Numbered from the stretch's first letter, positions 1 to 8,079 are shown. The stretch is 21,332 bases of DNA from JBBRLG01 sp038231495 (GCA_038231495.1 JBBRLG010000048.1:1-21332); one strand, 5' to 3'. Program-made: numbers and translations. The notes: generated by a model from the letters alone, not told the origin.

Positions 1-83
1 AGCATTATTGAACGCGCCGCTCCCGGCTCGCCCCTTTCTGCTAAACTACGAAAACCATTATACCGCGCCTCTTGAGACAAATT

Positions 84-1517
84 ATGCCGGTTCCGACCGC
101 CGAACTGATCCAGCGCCTGCAACCCGTCGTCGGCCGCGACGCGCTGCTCACGTCGCCGAGCCAGCTCCTCGTCTACGAGTGCGACGGCTTCACCATCGAG
201 AAAAACAAACCCGACGTGGTCGTGTTCCCGACCTCCACCGAACAGGTCGTGCAGGTCGTCAAAATCTGCAACGAACTGGACGTGCCGTTTTTGCCGCGCG
301 GCGCGGGCACGAGCCTGGCCGGCGGCTGTCTACCGGTCGGCGGCGGCGTCATGATCGGGCTATCGCGGATGAAACGCATCCTCGAAGTCGATTACCGCAA
401 CCGCTTCGCCGTCGTCGAGCCGGGCGTCATCAACCTGTGGCTCACGAACCATCTCAAGCCGCACGGCTACCACTTCGCCCCGGACCCGTCCAGCCAGGGC
501 GCGTGTACCATCGGCGGCAACGTCGCGACCAACTCCGGCGGCCCGCACACGCTCAAGTACGGCGTCACCGTCAACCACGTCCTCGGCCTGGAGTTCGTGC
601 TGCCCGACGGCCGGGTCGTCCACACCGGCGGCCCGACGGAGGACAATCCGGGCTACGACCTCACGGGCGTCATGGTCGGCTCCGAGGGCACGTTCGGCAT
701 CGCCACCAAGGTCTGGGTGCGCATCACGCGCAACCCGGAAGCGTACCGGACGCTCCTCGGCGTCTTCGAGACGGTGGACGACGCGACCAACACCATTAGC
801 GATCTCATTGGCGCTGGCATCGTGCCGGCGGCGCTGGAGATGCTCGACACCCTTATTTTGCAGGCGGTGGAAGCGGCGTTTCACTTCGGCTTCCCGCTGG
901 ACGCCGGGGCCGTGCTCATCATGGAGGTGGACGGCCTGGAAGCCGGCCTCGACGCCGATGCCGAGCGCATCATCGCCATTGCCATGAAGCACAACGCCCG
1001 CGAGGTGCGCCGCGCCAACACCGACGCGGAGCGGTTGCTGTTGTGGAAGTCGCGCAAGCAGGCGTTCGGCGCGGTGGGCCGATTGGCGCCGAGCTACTGC
1101 ACCCAGGACGGCGTCGTGCCGCGCACCAAGCTGCCGCACATCCTGCGCACCATCCAGGCCATCGGCGTTAAATACAATTTACAGATCTGTAATGTGTTTC
1201 ATGCGGGCGACGGCAACATTCACCCGATCCTGCTGTTCGACGAACGCGACGCCGACCAGGTGCGGCGCGTATTGCTGGCGAGCAACGAAATCTTGACGGA
1301 GTGCATCCGCGTCGGCGGCAGTGTCACGGGCGAACACGGCATCGGCGTGGAAAAGATCGATTTCATGCCGCTGCTCTTTACACCGGACGACCTGTCGATG
1401 ATGATGCGGTTGCGCAGTGCGTTCAACCCCGACGGCCGGTGCAGTCCGCGTAAGATGCTGCCGACCGCGGGCGCGTGCATCGAGCCGAGCAAAGCCGGCC
1501 GACACGCGGCGCTATGA
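84..1517 (+). CDS. glcD: FAD-linked oxidase, glycolate/D-lactate dehydrogenase subunit GlcD-like
   Basis: A 477-residue flavoprotein of the GlcD/D-lactate dehydrogenase family, which oxidises 2-hydroxy acids with FAD and passes electrons to the respiratory chain. The PCMH-type FAD-binding domain is at about residues 40-220, with PRGAGTS at 71-77 and CTIGGNVATNSGG at 141-153. The FAD-oxidase C domain follows, with FHAGDGNIHP at 372-381 (metal/substrate-site histidines) and GGSVTGEHGIG at 411-421. The length is normal for GlcD. A TTG lies in frame at 72, but ATG 84 fits the family start better. No GlcE or GlcF partner is visible here; either could lie outside the window, and the exact 2-hydroxy acid substrate cannot be told from sequence. 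The stop is followed within 10 nt by a C/G-tract inverted repeat. Confidence 0.88.
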   Translation: MPVPTAELIQRLQPVVGRDALLTSPSQLLVYECDGFTIEKNKPDVVVFPTSTEQVVQVVKICNELDVPFLPRGAGTSLAGGCLPVGGGVMIGLSRMKRILEVDYRNRFAVVEPGVINLWLTNHLKPHGYHFAPDPSSQGACTIGGNVATNSGGPHTLKYGVTVNHVLGLEFVLPDGRVVHTGGPTEDNPGYDLTGVMVGSEGTFGIATKVWVRITRNPEAYRTLLGVFETVDDATNTISDLIGAGIVPAALEMLDTLILQAVEAAFHFGFPLDAGAVLIMEVDGLEAGLDADAERIIAIAMKHNAREVRRANTDAERLLLWKSRKQAFGAVGRLAPSYCTQDGVVPRTKLPHILRTIQAIGVKYNLQICNVFHAGDGNIHPILLFDERDADQVRRVLLASNEILTECIRVGGSVTGEHGIGVEKIDFMPLLFTPDDLSMMMRLRSAFNPDGRCSPRKMLPTAGACIEPSKAGRHAAL

Positions 1518-1526
1518 TCGTCCCGA

Positions 1527-1649
1527 GTAACCGTTCACTCCCCCCCTTACGAAGGGGGGGGCGGGGGGGTAAGAACGGTTGCGTTTAACAGTCCTGGCGT
1601 CCACTCCACCCCCCCCGCCCCCCTTCGGAAGGGGGGAGTGAACGGTTAC
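1527..1649. repeat. C-tract/G-tract inverted-repeat element, copy A
   Basis: Left arm starts GTAACCGTTCACTCCCCCC and the right arm ends in its complement, GGGGGGAGTGAACGGTTAC. Each arm also contains an inner C-run, a TTACGAA or TTCGGAA turn and a G-run, so each arm can fold on itself as well as pair with the other. It begins 10 nt after the glcD stop. Related copies lie at 6060-6180 and 7963-8079. No ORF and no transposase are present, so it is a non-coding repeat, either MITE-like or a 3'-end hairpin. Confidence 0.85.
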
Positions 1650-1808
1650 GAAATTTGCTCTCCTGCGTCCCGCCGTAACGCTCGCCGTCCCCGCGCTCTC
1701 CAACCCTTCCATCCTTCCCACTCATCCCTCCAAACTGCTCTTGGCCCCCGGTTGCCTCTGTGGTAAACCACCGCCCCCGCATTTCGCTCGCGGACCCGGA
1801 GGCGACCC
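1650..1808. other. Intergenic leader upstream of the 917-aa protein gene
   Basis: About 160 bases between the repeat element and the next start codon. It has pyrimidine-rich stretches and no convincing ORF. A GGAGG at 1799-1803 (CCGGAGGCGACCC before ATG 1809) is a good ribosome binding site for the downstream gene. I see no strong -35/-10 pair. Confidence 0.5.
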
Positions 1809-4562
1809 ATGGGCAAGCAGACGGATTGGCGCAAACGCAACTACTTCGGCCTGTCCGTCGGCGCGGCGGCGATGGCGAGTTTGTTCCTGCTGGCACTGGC
1901 GGGCAACGGCCAGCCGGTCGTGCAGCAGGGTTTTGAAGGCCGCGACCCCGTCTGGGTCGCCGGACCGGCCGACGCGAAGTACAAGGAAATCGCCCACAAA
2001 ATCATCGACGACCCCGCCGCCCACGGCGGCCAGCGTTCGGAGTATTTCCAACTCCAAGTCGAGCAAGGCAGCTTCATCCATTACACCTACGACGTGGGCC
2101 GGGCGCCCGTCGCCGACGACTTGAACGTCGGCGTGTGGGTCAAAGCCAACCGCCCCAACCTCCAACTCTTTTGCCGGGTCGTCCTGCCGCGCGAACGCGA
2201 CCCGCAGCACATCGACCAGGTGCTTACCACCGTCGTGCGCGGCGACGCCTACGAGCTGGTCGGCCGCTGGCAACAGCTCACGTTGCGCCAGCCGGTCAAG
2301 CGCCTGCGCGAACAGCAGCAGCTCCTCCAGGCCGCAGTGAAGCGCGACGTTAATACTACCGACGCTTACGTGGACCGCATCGTGCTGAACGTGTACGGCG
2401 GCCCCGGCCAGACCGACGTGTGGACGGACGACCTGGAAATCGGCCCGGTCCTGGAAACGCGGCCCGCCGGCCCGCCCACGCAACCCGCGGGCCGCGACGT
2501 GCCGGGCACCCTGGCCTCCCGGCCCCACCGCGCGTCGGAGGTCAAACTGACCGGCAACAACCTGGTTATCGGCGACAAGAAGTTTTTCATGCGCGCCATC
2601 CGCCACCAGGGTGCGCCGCTCAAGACGCTGCGCGACGCCCGTTTCAACACCATCTGGCTCGACGAAACGACGCCGCCGGACTTGATCGAACACGCCATCG
2701 ACCTCGGCTTCTGGATTGTGCCGAGCTTGACGCCGCCCGACCAGCCGGAAGGCGCGACGCCGGCCCAGGTGACGGCACTCAATGAAGCGTTCGGCCGCAA
2801 GGTGGGCCAGTTCATCCACCTCGACGCGGTGCTGGCCTGGGACCTCGGCGCCAACTTGCAACAGGAGCAGTACCAGAAAGTGTCGCGCACCGCGGGCGCG
2901 TTCCGCCAGGCCGACCCGATGCGGCCCCTCGCCGCCGACGTGTGGGACGGCTACCTCAGTTACACGCGCGGCCTCGACCCGCTGATGCTCGGCGTCCACC
3001 GTTGGCCGTTGATGACGACGTTGGACCTGGGCGGCTACAAGGACTGGCTGGTGGGCCGCCGCCGTCTGGCCTCGCCGGACACCTTTTGCTGGACGTGGAT
3101 TCAGACGCATTTGCCGGACTGGTACAGCAACCTCGTTTACGGCCAGTCCGGCGCGCAGGGCTTTAGCGAACCGGTCGGCCCGCAGGCGGAGCAAATTCGC
3201 CTGATGACTTACATCGCGCTGGGCAGCGGCTACAAGGGCGTCGGCTACTGGTCGGACCGCTTCCTGGCCGACAGCCACACCGGCCGCGACCGCCTGCTGG
3301 CGCTGGCACTGCTCAATCAGGAAATGGAAATGCTCGAACCGCTGCTGGTCGGCGCGGAGGAGCCGAAGTGGATCGACACCGGCCTGCCGGAGGTGAAGGC
3401 CGCCGTTATCCGCTCCGAAAAGGCGGTGTTGGTACTGCCGGTCTGGATCGGCACCAATTCGCAGTACGTGCCGGGCCAGTCGGCGTCGGCGAAACTGGCG
3501 GTGGTCGTGCCGCAGATACCGCCGACCATGCAGCCGTGGGAGGTCTCGCCGGGCTACGTCCGGTCGCTGCCGGATTGGAAGCGCGTCACCGGCGGCGTGC
3601 TCGTCAACGTCCCCGAATTCAGCCTGACCAGCGCCATCGTCTTCACGGCGGACCCCGGCAACCCGACGGGCCTGATCCCGCGCTTCCAGGAGCAACAACG
3701 CCGCATGAGCAAGACCGCGGCGCAGTGGGCACACGACCAGGCGCTGGAAGAGATTGCCAAGGTGGAACACGTCTACGAGGAGTTGGACAAGGCCGGCCAC
3801 CCGCTGCCGGACGGCAAGCAGTTGTTGCAGAAGGCCCACGCCTACCTGGAAAGCAGCGAAAAGCAGCGCGTCAACGGCGACCACGGCGAAGCCTACCTCG
3901 AGGCGCAGCGGGCCATGCGGCCGTTGCGTATCCTGATGCGGGCCGAGTGGGACAAGGCGGTCAAGGACCTCACGACGCCGGTGGCCAGTCCGTACGCCTT
4001 GAGCTATTTCACGCTGCCGCGGCACTACGAATTCTGGCAGGACGTGCAGCAGCGCCGGGCCGGGACCAACGTGCTGCCCGACGGCGACTTTGAAGCGGCA
4101 GGCGACAAGGCGCCGGACGGCTGGCTCATGGAGGAGGTGCCGTCGCTGGACGACGTGGTCCTCTCGGCCCAGCGCGTCAAGGACGAACCGAAGGTAGGCC
4201 GCCAGTGTCTTATGCTGGAAATCAAGGCAAAAGACGGCGTGCGGCCGCCGCTGGAGTTGGAGCGGAGCTACCTGGCGATTCACAGCCCGGCGGTGCGGTT
4301 GCAACCGGGTTCCCTGGTAAAGATCAGCGGCTGGGTGAAAATCCCGGCCGCCATCGGCGCGACGACGGACGGGGCGTTGCTGTTCGACAGTGCCGGCGGC
4401 GAACCGCTGGCGTTGCGGATGACCGGCAAGACGGAGTGGAAGCAGTACACGGTCTACCGCAAGGTGCCGGCGTCGGGCGCGATTAACGTGACGATGGCGT
4501 TGCAAGGTTTGGGCAAGGTGTACTTCGACGACATCCGGATCGAGCCAATGGCGGCGCGGTAG
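1809..4562 (+). CDS. Membrane-anchored protein with glycoside-hydrolase-like barrel and C-terminal jelly-roll-like domain
   Basis: A 917-residue protein of unknown function. The N-terminus is basic (KQTDWRKR), followed by a hydrophobic stretch at about 13-31, which suggests a signal anchor or signal peptide with the bulk outside the cytoplasm. Residues 38-215 look like a beta-rich carbohydrate-binding-type module ending in WTDDLEIGPV. Residues 250-500 resemble a TIM-barrel glycosidase-like fold (NNLVIGDKKFFMRAIRHQG, then VLAWDLGANL at 341-350). Residues 625-720 are helical and charged, probably coiled coil. Residues 755-917 start NVLPDGDFE and end VYFDDIRIEP, a pattern typical of carbohydrate-binding jelly-roll domains. 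The Glu usually found after W-x-L-G-N in clan GH-A enzymes is not there, so catalysis is doubtful. A GGAGG lies 5 nt before ATG 1809. The domain calls are pattern-based inference. Confidence 0.75.
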   Translation: MGKQTDWRKRNYFGLSVGAAAMASLFLLALAGNGQPVVQQGFEGRDPVWVAGPADAKYKEIAHKIIDDPAAHGGQRSEYFQLQVEQGSFIHYTYDVGRAPVADDLNVGVWVKANRPNLQLFCRVVLPRERDPQHIDQVLTTVVRGDAYELVGRWQQLTLRQPVKRLREQQQLLQAAVKRDVNTTDAYVDRIVLNVYGGPGQTDVWTDDLEIGPVLETRPAGPPTQPAGRDVPGTLASRPHRASEVKLTGNNLVIGDKKFFMRAIRHQGAPLKTLRDARFNTIWLDETTPPDLIEHAIDLGFWIVPSLTPPDQPEGATPAQVTALNEAFGRKVGQFIHLDAVLAWDLGANLQQEQYQKVSRTAGAFRQADPMRPLAADVWDGYLSYTRGLDPLMLGVHRWPLMTTLDLGGYKDWLVGRRRLASPDTFCWTWIQTHLPDWYSNLVYGQSGAQGFSEPVGPQAEQIRLMTYIALGSGYKGVGYWSDRFLADSHTGRDRLLALALLNQEMEMLEPLLVGAEEPKWIDTGLPEVKAAVIRSEKAVLVLPVWIGTNSQYVPGQSASAKLAVVVPQIPPTMQPWEVSPGYVRSLPDWKRVTGGVLVNVPEFSLTSAIVFTADPGNPTGLIPRFQEQQRRMSKTAAQWAHDQALEEIAKVEHVYEELDKAGHPLPDGKQLLQKAHAYLESSEKQRVNGDHGEAYLEAQRAMRPLRILMRAEWDKAVKDLTTPVASPYALSYFTLPRHYEFWQDVQQRRAGTNVLPDGDFEAAGDKAPDGWLMEEVPSLDDVVLSAQRVKDEPKVGRQCLMLEIKAKDGVRPPLELERSYLAIHSPAVRLQPGSLVKISGWVKIPAAIGATTDGALLFDSAGGEPLALRMTGKTEWKQYTVYRKVPASGAINVTMALQGLGKVYFDDIRIEPMAAR

Positions 4563-4568
4563 TTCCCC

Positions 4569-4620
4569 GCTGGCCGCTTGCGGCTTTGCGCCGGGGAGCG
4601 CTTAACCGCAAGCGGCCAGC
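4569..4620. repeat. GCCGCTTGCGGC palindrome family, copy 1 (convergent gene ends)
   Basis: Perfect 15-bp arms at 4569-4583 (GCTGGCCGCTTGCGG) and 4606-4620 enclose a 22-nt loop that can itself form GCGC pairing. It sits between the stop of the 917-aa gene (4562) and the stop of the opposite-strand gene (4623), where it could act as a bidirectional terminator or 3'-end stabilising hairpin. There is no T-tract, so it is not a classic intrinsic terminator. Confidence 0.85.
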
Positions 4621-4622
4621 CG

Positions 4623-4931
4623 TCAATCTTTCACGTCCGTCGGCTCGACGACCGAAATCGCCTTTACATTGCTTAAATTAACCCAGGTCGCCTTGGCCGG
4701 GATGCGCGATTTGTTGACGATGCGCACCTTCACCCACTTGTCGCGGGGCCGTTCCAACACCTCGCCAATAATGGTCGGGTCGCCGGTGAAAACGTACGTC
4801 TGACCCACGGCGAGAAGGTCGCCCGTTTCGGGTGCCGGCTCTCTGGTGTTCCAGGCGACAAGAAGGGGAGCCACAATGCCCCCAATCGCCAGCAGTCCGA
4901 GAATGGCAAGCCACCGCTTCATACGGACCAT
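4623..4931 (-). CDS. Small membrane-anchored protein, unknown function
   Basis: 102 residues. The N-terminus MVRMKRW is followed by a hydrophobic segment at about 7-27 (single membrane anchor or uncleaved signal). The remaining about 75 residues look like a small beta-rich domain containing VGQTYVFTGDPTIIGEV and KWVKVRIVNK. An alternative start is the internal ATG at 4922. It starts 6 nt after the stop of the upstream membrane protein gene, so the two are almost certainly co-transcribed. No family was recognised. Confidence 0.72.
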   Translation of the reverse strand: MVRMKRWLAILGLLAIGGIVAPLLVAWNTREPAPETGDLLAVGQTYVFTGDPTIIGEVLERPRDKWVKVRIVNKSRIPAKATWVNLSNVKAISVVEPTDVKD

Positions 4932-4937
4932 CCCCCG

Positions 4938-5435
4938 TCAGCCCGGCCCGTCGCGCTGGCGGCGGTAGAGTGTCATCTGCCGTTCCAGCATGACGCGCTG
5001 GTCGTCGAGCAATTTGCGGCGGTCGCGCAGGCCGCGCCGCCGCGTCTCCCACAAGTCCACGCCCGCCAATCCAACCACGACCAGCAGCAACACCAGGCAA
5101 CCGATCCAATAGGAAACGTAAAAGCGGGCGAAGTCGCGTTGCTCCGGCGTCGGCGCGCGCGCCACACCTTCGGGCGTCGGCGCGTTTTGTTCGTCGATGC
5201 GTTCTTCGAGAAACAGTTGTGCGCCGGCCAACAGCAGCGCCAGCACGGCGAGCAGGGCGCAACCGACCAGCCGACGGTACGCCTGGCGGCGGCACTGGCG
5301 GCTCTCCTCCAGGGGCAGTTCCGGCCCTTCGCTCAGTCGGCGCAGGGCGGCAAATTGGCGGAAGCCGAAAAAGAACGACACGCCCAGCAACACCGGGATC
5401 GCGACGGCGACACAAATCAACTGGATCAGAGGCAC
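4938..5435 (-). CDS. Small multi-pass membrane protein, unknown function
   Basis: 165 residues with three hydrophobic segments: about 2-25, 56-74 and 107-127. A charged helical tail (LWETRRRGLRDRRKLL) follows the last one. The start is GTG at 5435, preceded by AGGGGGGTGA, a strong ribosome binding site 3-4 nt upstream. The gene lies 31 nt downstream of the alkyltransferase stop and 6 nt upstream of the 102-aa membrane protein, which makes a likely three-gene operon. No recognised domain; a role cannot be assigned from sequence. Confidence 0.72.
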   Translation of the reverse strand: MPLIQLICVAVAIPVLLGVSFFFGFRQFAALRRLSEGPELPLEESRQCRRQAYRRLVGCALLAVLALLLAGAQLFLEERIDEQNAPTPEGVARAPTPEQRDFARFYVSYWIGCLVLLLVVVGLAGVDLWETRRRGLRDRRKLLDDQRVMLERQMTLYRRQRDGPG

Positions 5436-5466
5436 CGTTCACCCCCCTGCGCCGCGGTCGGCGGCA

Positions 5467-5991
5467 TCAATTCGCAACCTGTTCCCGACGCAACAGATCG
5501 CGCTTGCGTTCCAGGCCCCAACGGTAGCCGCCCAGGCCGCCGTCGCGCCGCACGATCCGGTGGCACGGCACAAACAGCGACACCGGATTGCGGGCACACG
5601 CCGACGCCACCGCGCGCACGGCCTTCGGCACCCCCGCGCGTTCCGCCAGCTCGGTATAGGTTGCCGTCGCCCCGCGTGGCACTTGCCGTAGTGCGTCCCA
5701 CACTTTGCGCTGGAAGGCCGTGCCGCGCAAGTCCAACGGCACCTTCGGATCGCCCACGCCGCCGATCAGGGCTTCGATTTGGCGGTAGACGCCGTCGAGG
5801 GCACGGCCGTCTTCCACGATTTCGCACCGGGGGAAGAGTTGGCGGACTTCTTCCAGAGCGGCGGCAACCGCCGCCGGCTCGATGATTTGCAGCACGCACA
5901 CGCCGCGCGCCGTCGCTGCGACGAACACGGTGCCGCAGGCGGTACCGGCGATGGCGTAGCGGATAAGCGTCGTTTCAGCAGGGCTTGTCAT
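5467..5991 (-). CDS. ogt: Methylated-DNA--protein-cysteine S-methyltransferase
   Basis: A 174-residue suicide DNA-repair protein that moves the alkyl group from O6-alkylguanine (and O4-alkylthymine) to its own cysteine. The active-site motif PCHRIV is at 142-147 with acceptor Cys143. Other family marks are FQRKVWDALRQVPRGATATY (recognition-helix region, from 93), RAVASACARNP at 126-136 and GGLGGYRWGLERKRDLL near the C-terminus. ATG 5991 is chosen over an upstream in-frame start at 6051 because GGAGG lies 4 nt before it and the length then matches Ogt/MGMT. The Ada regulatory domain is absent. It heads a likely operon with two membrane proteins. Confidence 0.93.
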   Translation of the reverse strand: MTSPAETTLIRYAIAGTACGTVFVAATARGVCVLQIIEPAAVAAALEEVRQLFPRCEIVEDGRALDGVYRQIEALIGGVGDPKVPLDLRGTAFQRKVWDALRQVPRGATATYTELAERAGVPKAVRAVASACARNPVSLFVPCHRIVRRDGGLGGYRWGLERKRDLLRREQVAN

Positions 5992-6059
5992 TGGGCCTCC
6001 ACAGGATGAAAGGGAGCGTTTGGCATACCACGTCTGGCCAACCGCGACCAATTCAGTCT

Positions 6060-6180
6060 GTAACCGTTCACTGGCATCAACCTCCCCCCCTTACGAAGGG
6101 GGGGTAGGGGGGTGTACGCCAGGACCGAGTACATTAACCCCCCCTACCCCCCCATCGGAATGGGGGGAGTGAACGGTTAC
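6060..6180. repeat. C-tract/G-tract inverted-repeat element, copy B
   Basis: Begins GTAACCGTTCACT and ends AGTGAACGGTTAC. C-runs and G-runs with a TTACGAA turn lie inside. Relative to copy A the left arm has about 11 extra bases (GGCATCAACCT) between the outer end and the C-run. Its right end touches the stop codon of the glycosyltransferase gene (6182). It also fills most of the space upstream of the alkyltransferase start. Confidence 0.85.
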
Positions 6181-6181
6181 T

Positions 6182-6913
6182 TCAGTCTAATCCGAAGAAC
6201 GCCAGCGTGCCAAGGTAAACCAGCATGGACAGCGACCGCACCGCCTCGCGCAGGTTGACCTTTGACGACCCGGTACGGCGGTCTTCAAAGATAATCGGCG
6301 TCTCGCCCAGCTTGCAGCCGGCCTTGCGGCAACGGTACAGCACTTCTTGCTGGAACGAATAGCCGTGCGAAATGACCTGGTCCAACGGCACCTGCCGCAA
6401 CTTCGCCACGCGGTAACAGCGATACGCCCCGCTCGCGTCGTGGATCGGCAAGCGGAACAGGAAGCGCACCAGCAGGTTGACGCTGCGGCTGATAATTTTG
6501 CGCGAAAGCGGCCAGTTGACGGTGCCGCCGCCCGGCACATAGCGCGAGCCGATCATCACGTCGCGGCGCGGCATCCCGGCCAGAATCGCCGGCAGGTAAC
6601 GCGGGTGGTGGCTAAAGTCGGCGTCCATGTTGAGGAAAAACTCGTAGTCTTGCTCCATGGCGTAGCGCATGCCGGTCAGGATGGCGGTGCCCAGGCCGAG
6701 CTTGCCGGTGCGGTGCAGCACGCGGACGCGCGCGTCGCGGGCGGCCAGCTCGTCGGCGACGCGACCGGTGCCGTCGGGCGAATGGTCGTCGATGACGAGC
6801 ACGTCGGCGTCGGGAAGTTCGTCGTGGATGCCGTGGACGAGCGGTTCGAGGTTGTCGCGCTCGTTGTAGCAAGCGATCGACACCAGGACGCGGGTTGGTG
6901 GCTGGACCGACAC
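6182..6913 (-). CDS. Polyprenol-phosphate (dolichol-phosphate) mannosyltransferase-like GT2 glycosyltransferase
   Basis: A 243-residue GT-A fold transferase of the DPM1 type. This family transfers a hexose from a nucleotide sugar to a lipid phosphate on the cytoplasmic membrane face. It shows YNERDN at 16-21, DDHSPDGT at 42-49, the metal-binding DAD of NMDADFSHHP (D97, D99), GSRYVPGG at 122-129 and the DRRTGSSKV loop at 211-219. The C-terminal membrane domain of some relatives is missing, which is normal for the short DPM1 class. The longer open frame upstream looks non-coding. I chose GTG 6913 because GGAG sits 5 nt before it and the protein then has family length. The sugar donor is not determined by sequence. 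It is divergent from the zinc-ribbon gene at 7034. Confidence 0.85.
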   Translation of the reverse strand: MSVQPPTRVLVSIACYNERDNLEPLVHGIHDELPDADVLVIDDHSPDGTGRVADELAARDARVRVLHRTGKLGLGTAILTGMRYAMEQDYEFFLNMDADFSHHPRYLPAILAGMPRRDVMIGSRYVPGGGTVNWPLSRKIISRSVNLLVRFLFRLPIHDASGAYRCYRVAKLRQVPLDQVISHGYSFQQEVLYRCRKAGCKLGETPIIFEDRRTGSSKVNLREAVRSLSMLVYLGTLAFFGLD

Positions 6914-7033
6914 GAGGACTCCATGCACGGGGTTTGCGGCTTGCCTCCCCTGGGGGGACCAACCTATCCTACAAGAACGGCCCCCGCCGTGTGACGGTTC
7001 CCGAACGAGGCACCCAGTCGAGAGCAGTCCGTT
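6914..7033. promoter_or_regulatory. Divergent intergenic region between glycosyltransferase and zinc-ribbon genes
   Basis: 120 bases must carry the promoters for both divergent genes. The segment CCTCCCCTGGGGGGACC contains a short palindrome (CCCCTGGGG). No clear -35/-10 pair could be assigned on either strand. Confidence 0.3.
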
Positions 7034-7663
7034 ATGGCCACGTTGATAACCAGTTGCCCCGAGTGCAAGAAGCAGATCAAGATACCGGCCGAGGTCACGG
7101 GCAAGAAGATCAAGTGCAAGGATTGCGGCACCGTCTTCGTGGCCACGTCCACGGCGGTCAAGCCGGACGCGAACCGGCCGTCGGGCGATCCGCGCGGCCA
7201 GCCGGGCCAGGAGACGTTCAGGCCGGTGGACGACGAGGACGGCGACGGCAAGCCGTACGGCGTCACGACGCTGGACCTGACGCCGCGTTGCCCGCACTGC
7301 GCCAACGAGTTGGAGCCGCACGACGCGGTGGTGTGTCTGACGTGCGGCTACAACACCCAGACGCGCGAACTCGGCAAGCGGCGGCGCATCCGGGACACGT
7401 CGGGCGGCGACTGGTTCTGGTGGTTGTTGCCGGCCATTTTGAACGTGATGCTCTTTTTCATCTGCTTCTCGGACCTGGTCCTCATTTTGGTACGGTTGGC
7501 GTTCCGGGAACCGATCGAAGACCAGTTGTACCGCAACGGTGCGAACTGCTGCGCGTTATGGGAAGGGGTCTTGTGTCTTTGGATCATGTACGCGTCGGCC
7601 AAGTTCGCGATCAAGCGCCTGATCTTCCACTTCCACCCGCCGGAGGACGAGATCAAGAATTAG
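7034..7663 (+). CDS. Zinc-ribbon membrane protein (MJ0042-type N-terminal finger)
   Basis: 209 residues. An N-terminal zinc ribbon has C8-x2-C11 and C28-x2-C31 in the pattern CPECKKQIKIP...IKCKDCGTVF, as in the MJ0042-type fingers common in planctomycetes and deltaproteobacteria. A low-complexity linker (about 40-75) follows. A second four-Cys ribbon has C86-x2-C89 and C101-x2-C104. The C-terminal part has one clear hydrophobic segment at about 127-155 (rich in Trp, Leu and Phe) and a weaker one at about 170-195. The fingers are probably cytosolic and tethered to the membrane. Function is not known for this architecture. ATG 7034 lies just before the finger; no strong ribosome binding site is visible. 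Confidence 0.8.
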   Translation: MATLITSCPECKKQIKIPAEVTGKKIKCKDCGTVFVATSTAVKPDANRPSGDPRGQPGQETFRPVDDEDGDGKPYGVTTLDLTPRCPHCANELEPHDAVVCLTCGYNTQTRELGKRRRIRDTSGGDWFWWLLPAILNVMLFFICFSDLVLILVRLAFREPIEDQLYRNGANCCALWEGVLCLWIMYASAKFAIKRLIFHFHPPEDEIKN

Positions 7664-7738
7664 GGCGGGCCGTATTAAGGCCGCACGACTGGTTATTACC
7701 TCGGCACGAAAGTTACGACGCGTGTGCCGCCAAGAGGC

Positions 7739-7915
7739 TTGCCAAACGCACCCTTGCCACCCACCCACGCCACTCTTTGCCACGCCTTTGGCAAGGGTAC
7801 ATTAGCGCCGCTGGCTGCTCCTGACGGTCCCTGCGTGCCAAAATCCCACCCTTGCCAAGAATGTGCGCTTTGGCAAGGGTGGGTAGGGTGTCCGAGGTCG
7901 CGCGGTCCAATTGGC
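7739..7915. repeat. Double-hairpin repeat (about 175 bp), copy 1
   Basis: It starts TTGCCAAACGCACCCTTGCC and matches 19581-19755 over its whole length with scattered changes. The first internal hairpin pairs ACCCTTGCCA with TGGCAAGGGT (ending about 7799). The second pairs CCCACCCTTGCCA (7845-7857) with its complement at 7871-7883. No ORF is conserved between the two copies, which points to a non-coding mobile or structural element. Confidence 0.8.
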
Positions 7916-7962
7916 TGCAAAGGGCAGACGGATCGCGGAAGCGCCGTACTCCAAAAACAGCG

Positions 7963-8079
7963 CGATTCACTCCCCCCTTACGAAGGGGGGGTAGGGGGGG
8001 TGGAGTGGACGCCATGACGGAATACTTCGGTTCTTGACCCCCCTACCCCCCCTTCGTAAGGGGGGGAGTGAACGGTTAC
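7963..8079. repeat. C-tract/G-tract inverted-repeat element, copy C
   Basis: The left end is slightly decayed (GATTCACTCCCCCCTTACG); the right end GGGGGGGAGTGAACGGTTAC is intact. The centre between the arms differs from copies A and B. The right end is 2 nt from the stop codon of the DUF2442 gene (8082). Confidence 0.85.

Noticed and set aside
1722..4505. A 927-codon minus-strand open frame opposite the 917-aa gene
   Set aside because: It is the antisense shadow of a GC-rich gene. Its translation is Arg/His/Leu/Val-rich with no domain, while the plus strand has a start, a ribosome binding site and recognisable domains.
5431..5448. ACCGTTCACCCCCC at the start of the 165-aa membrane protein gene resembles the outer end of the C/G-tract repeats
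   Set aside because: The match is short, has a 2-nt gap and no second arm. On the minus strand it serves as the ribosome binding site (GGGGGGTGA), so chance likeness is enough.
7713..8017. Small open frames of about 60-100 codons across 7713-8242
   Set aside because: They are translations of the repeat elements (PPLRKGG-type peptides recur at each copy) and have no ribosome binding site.
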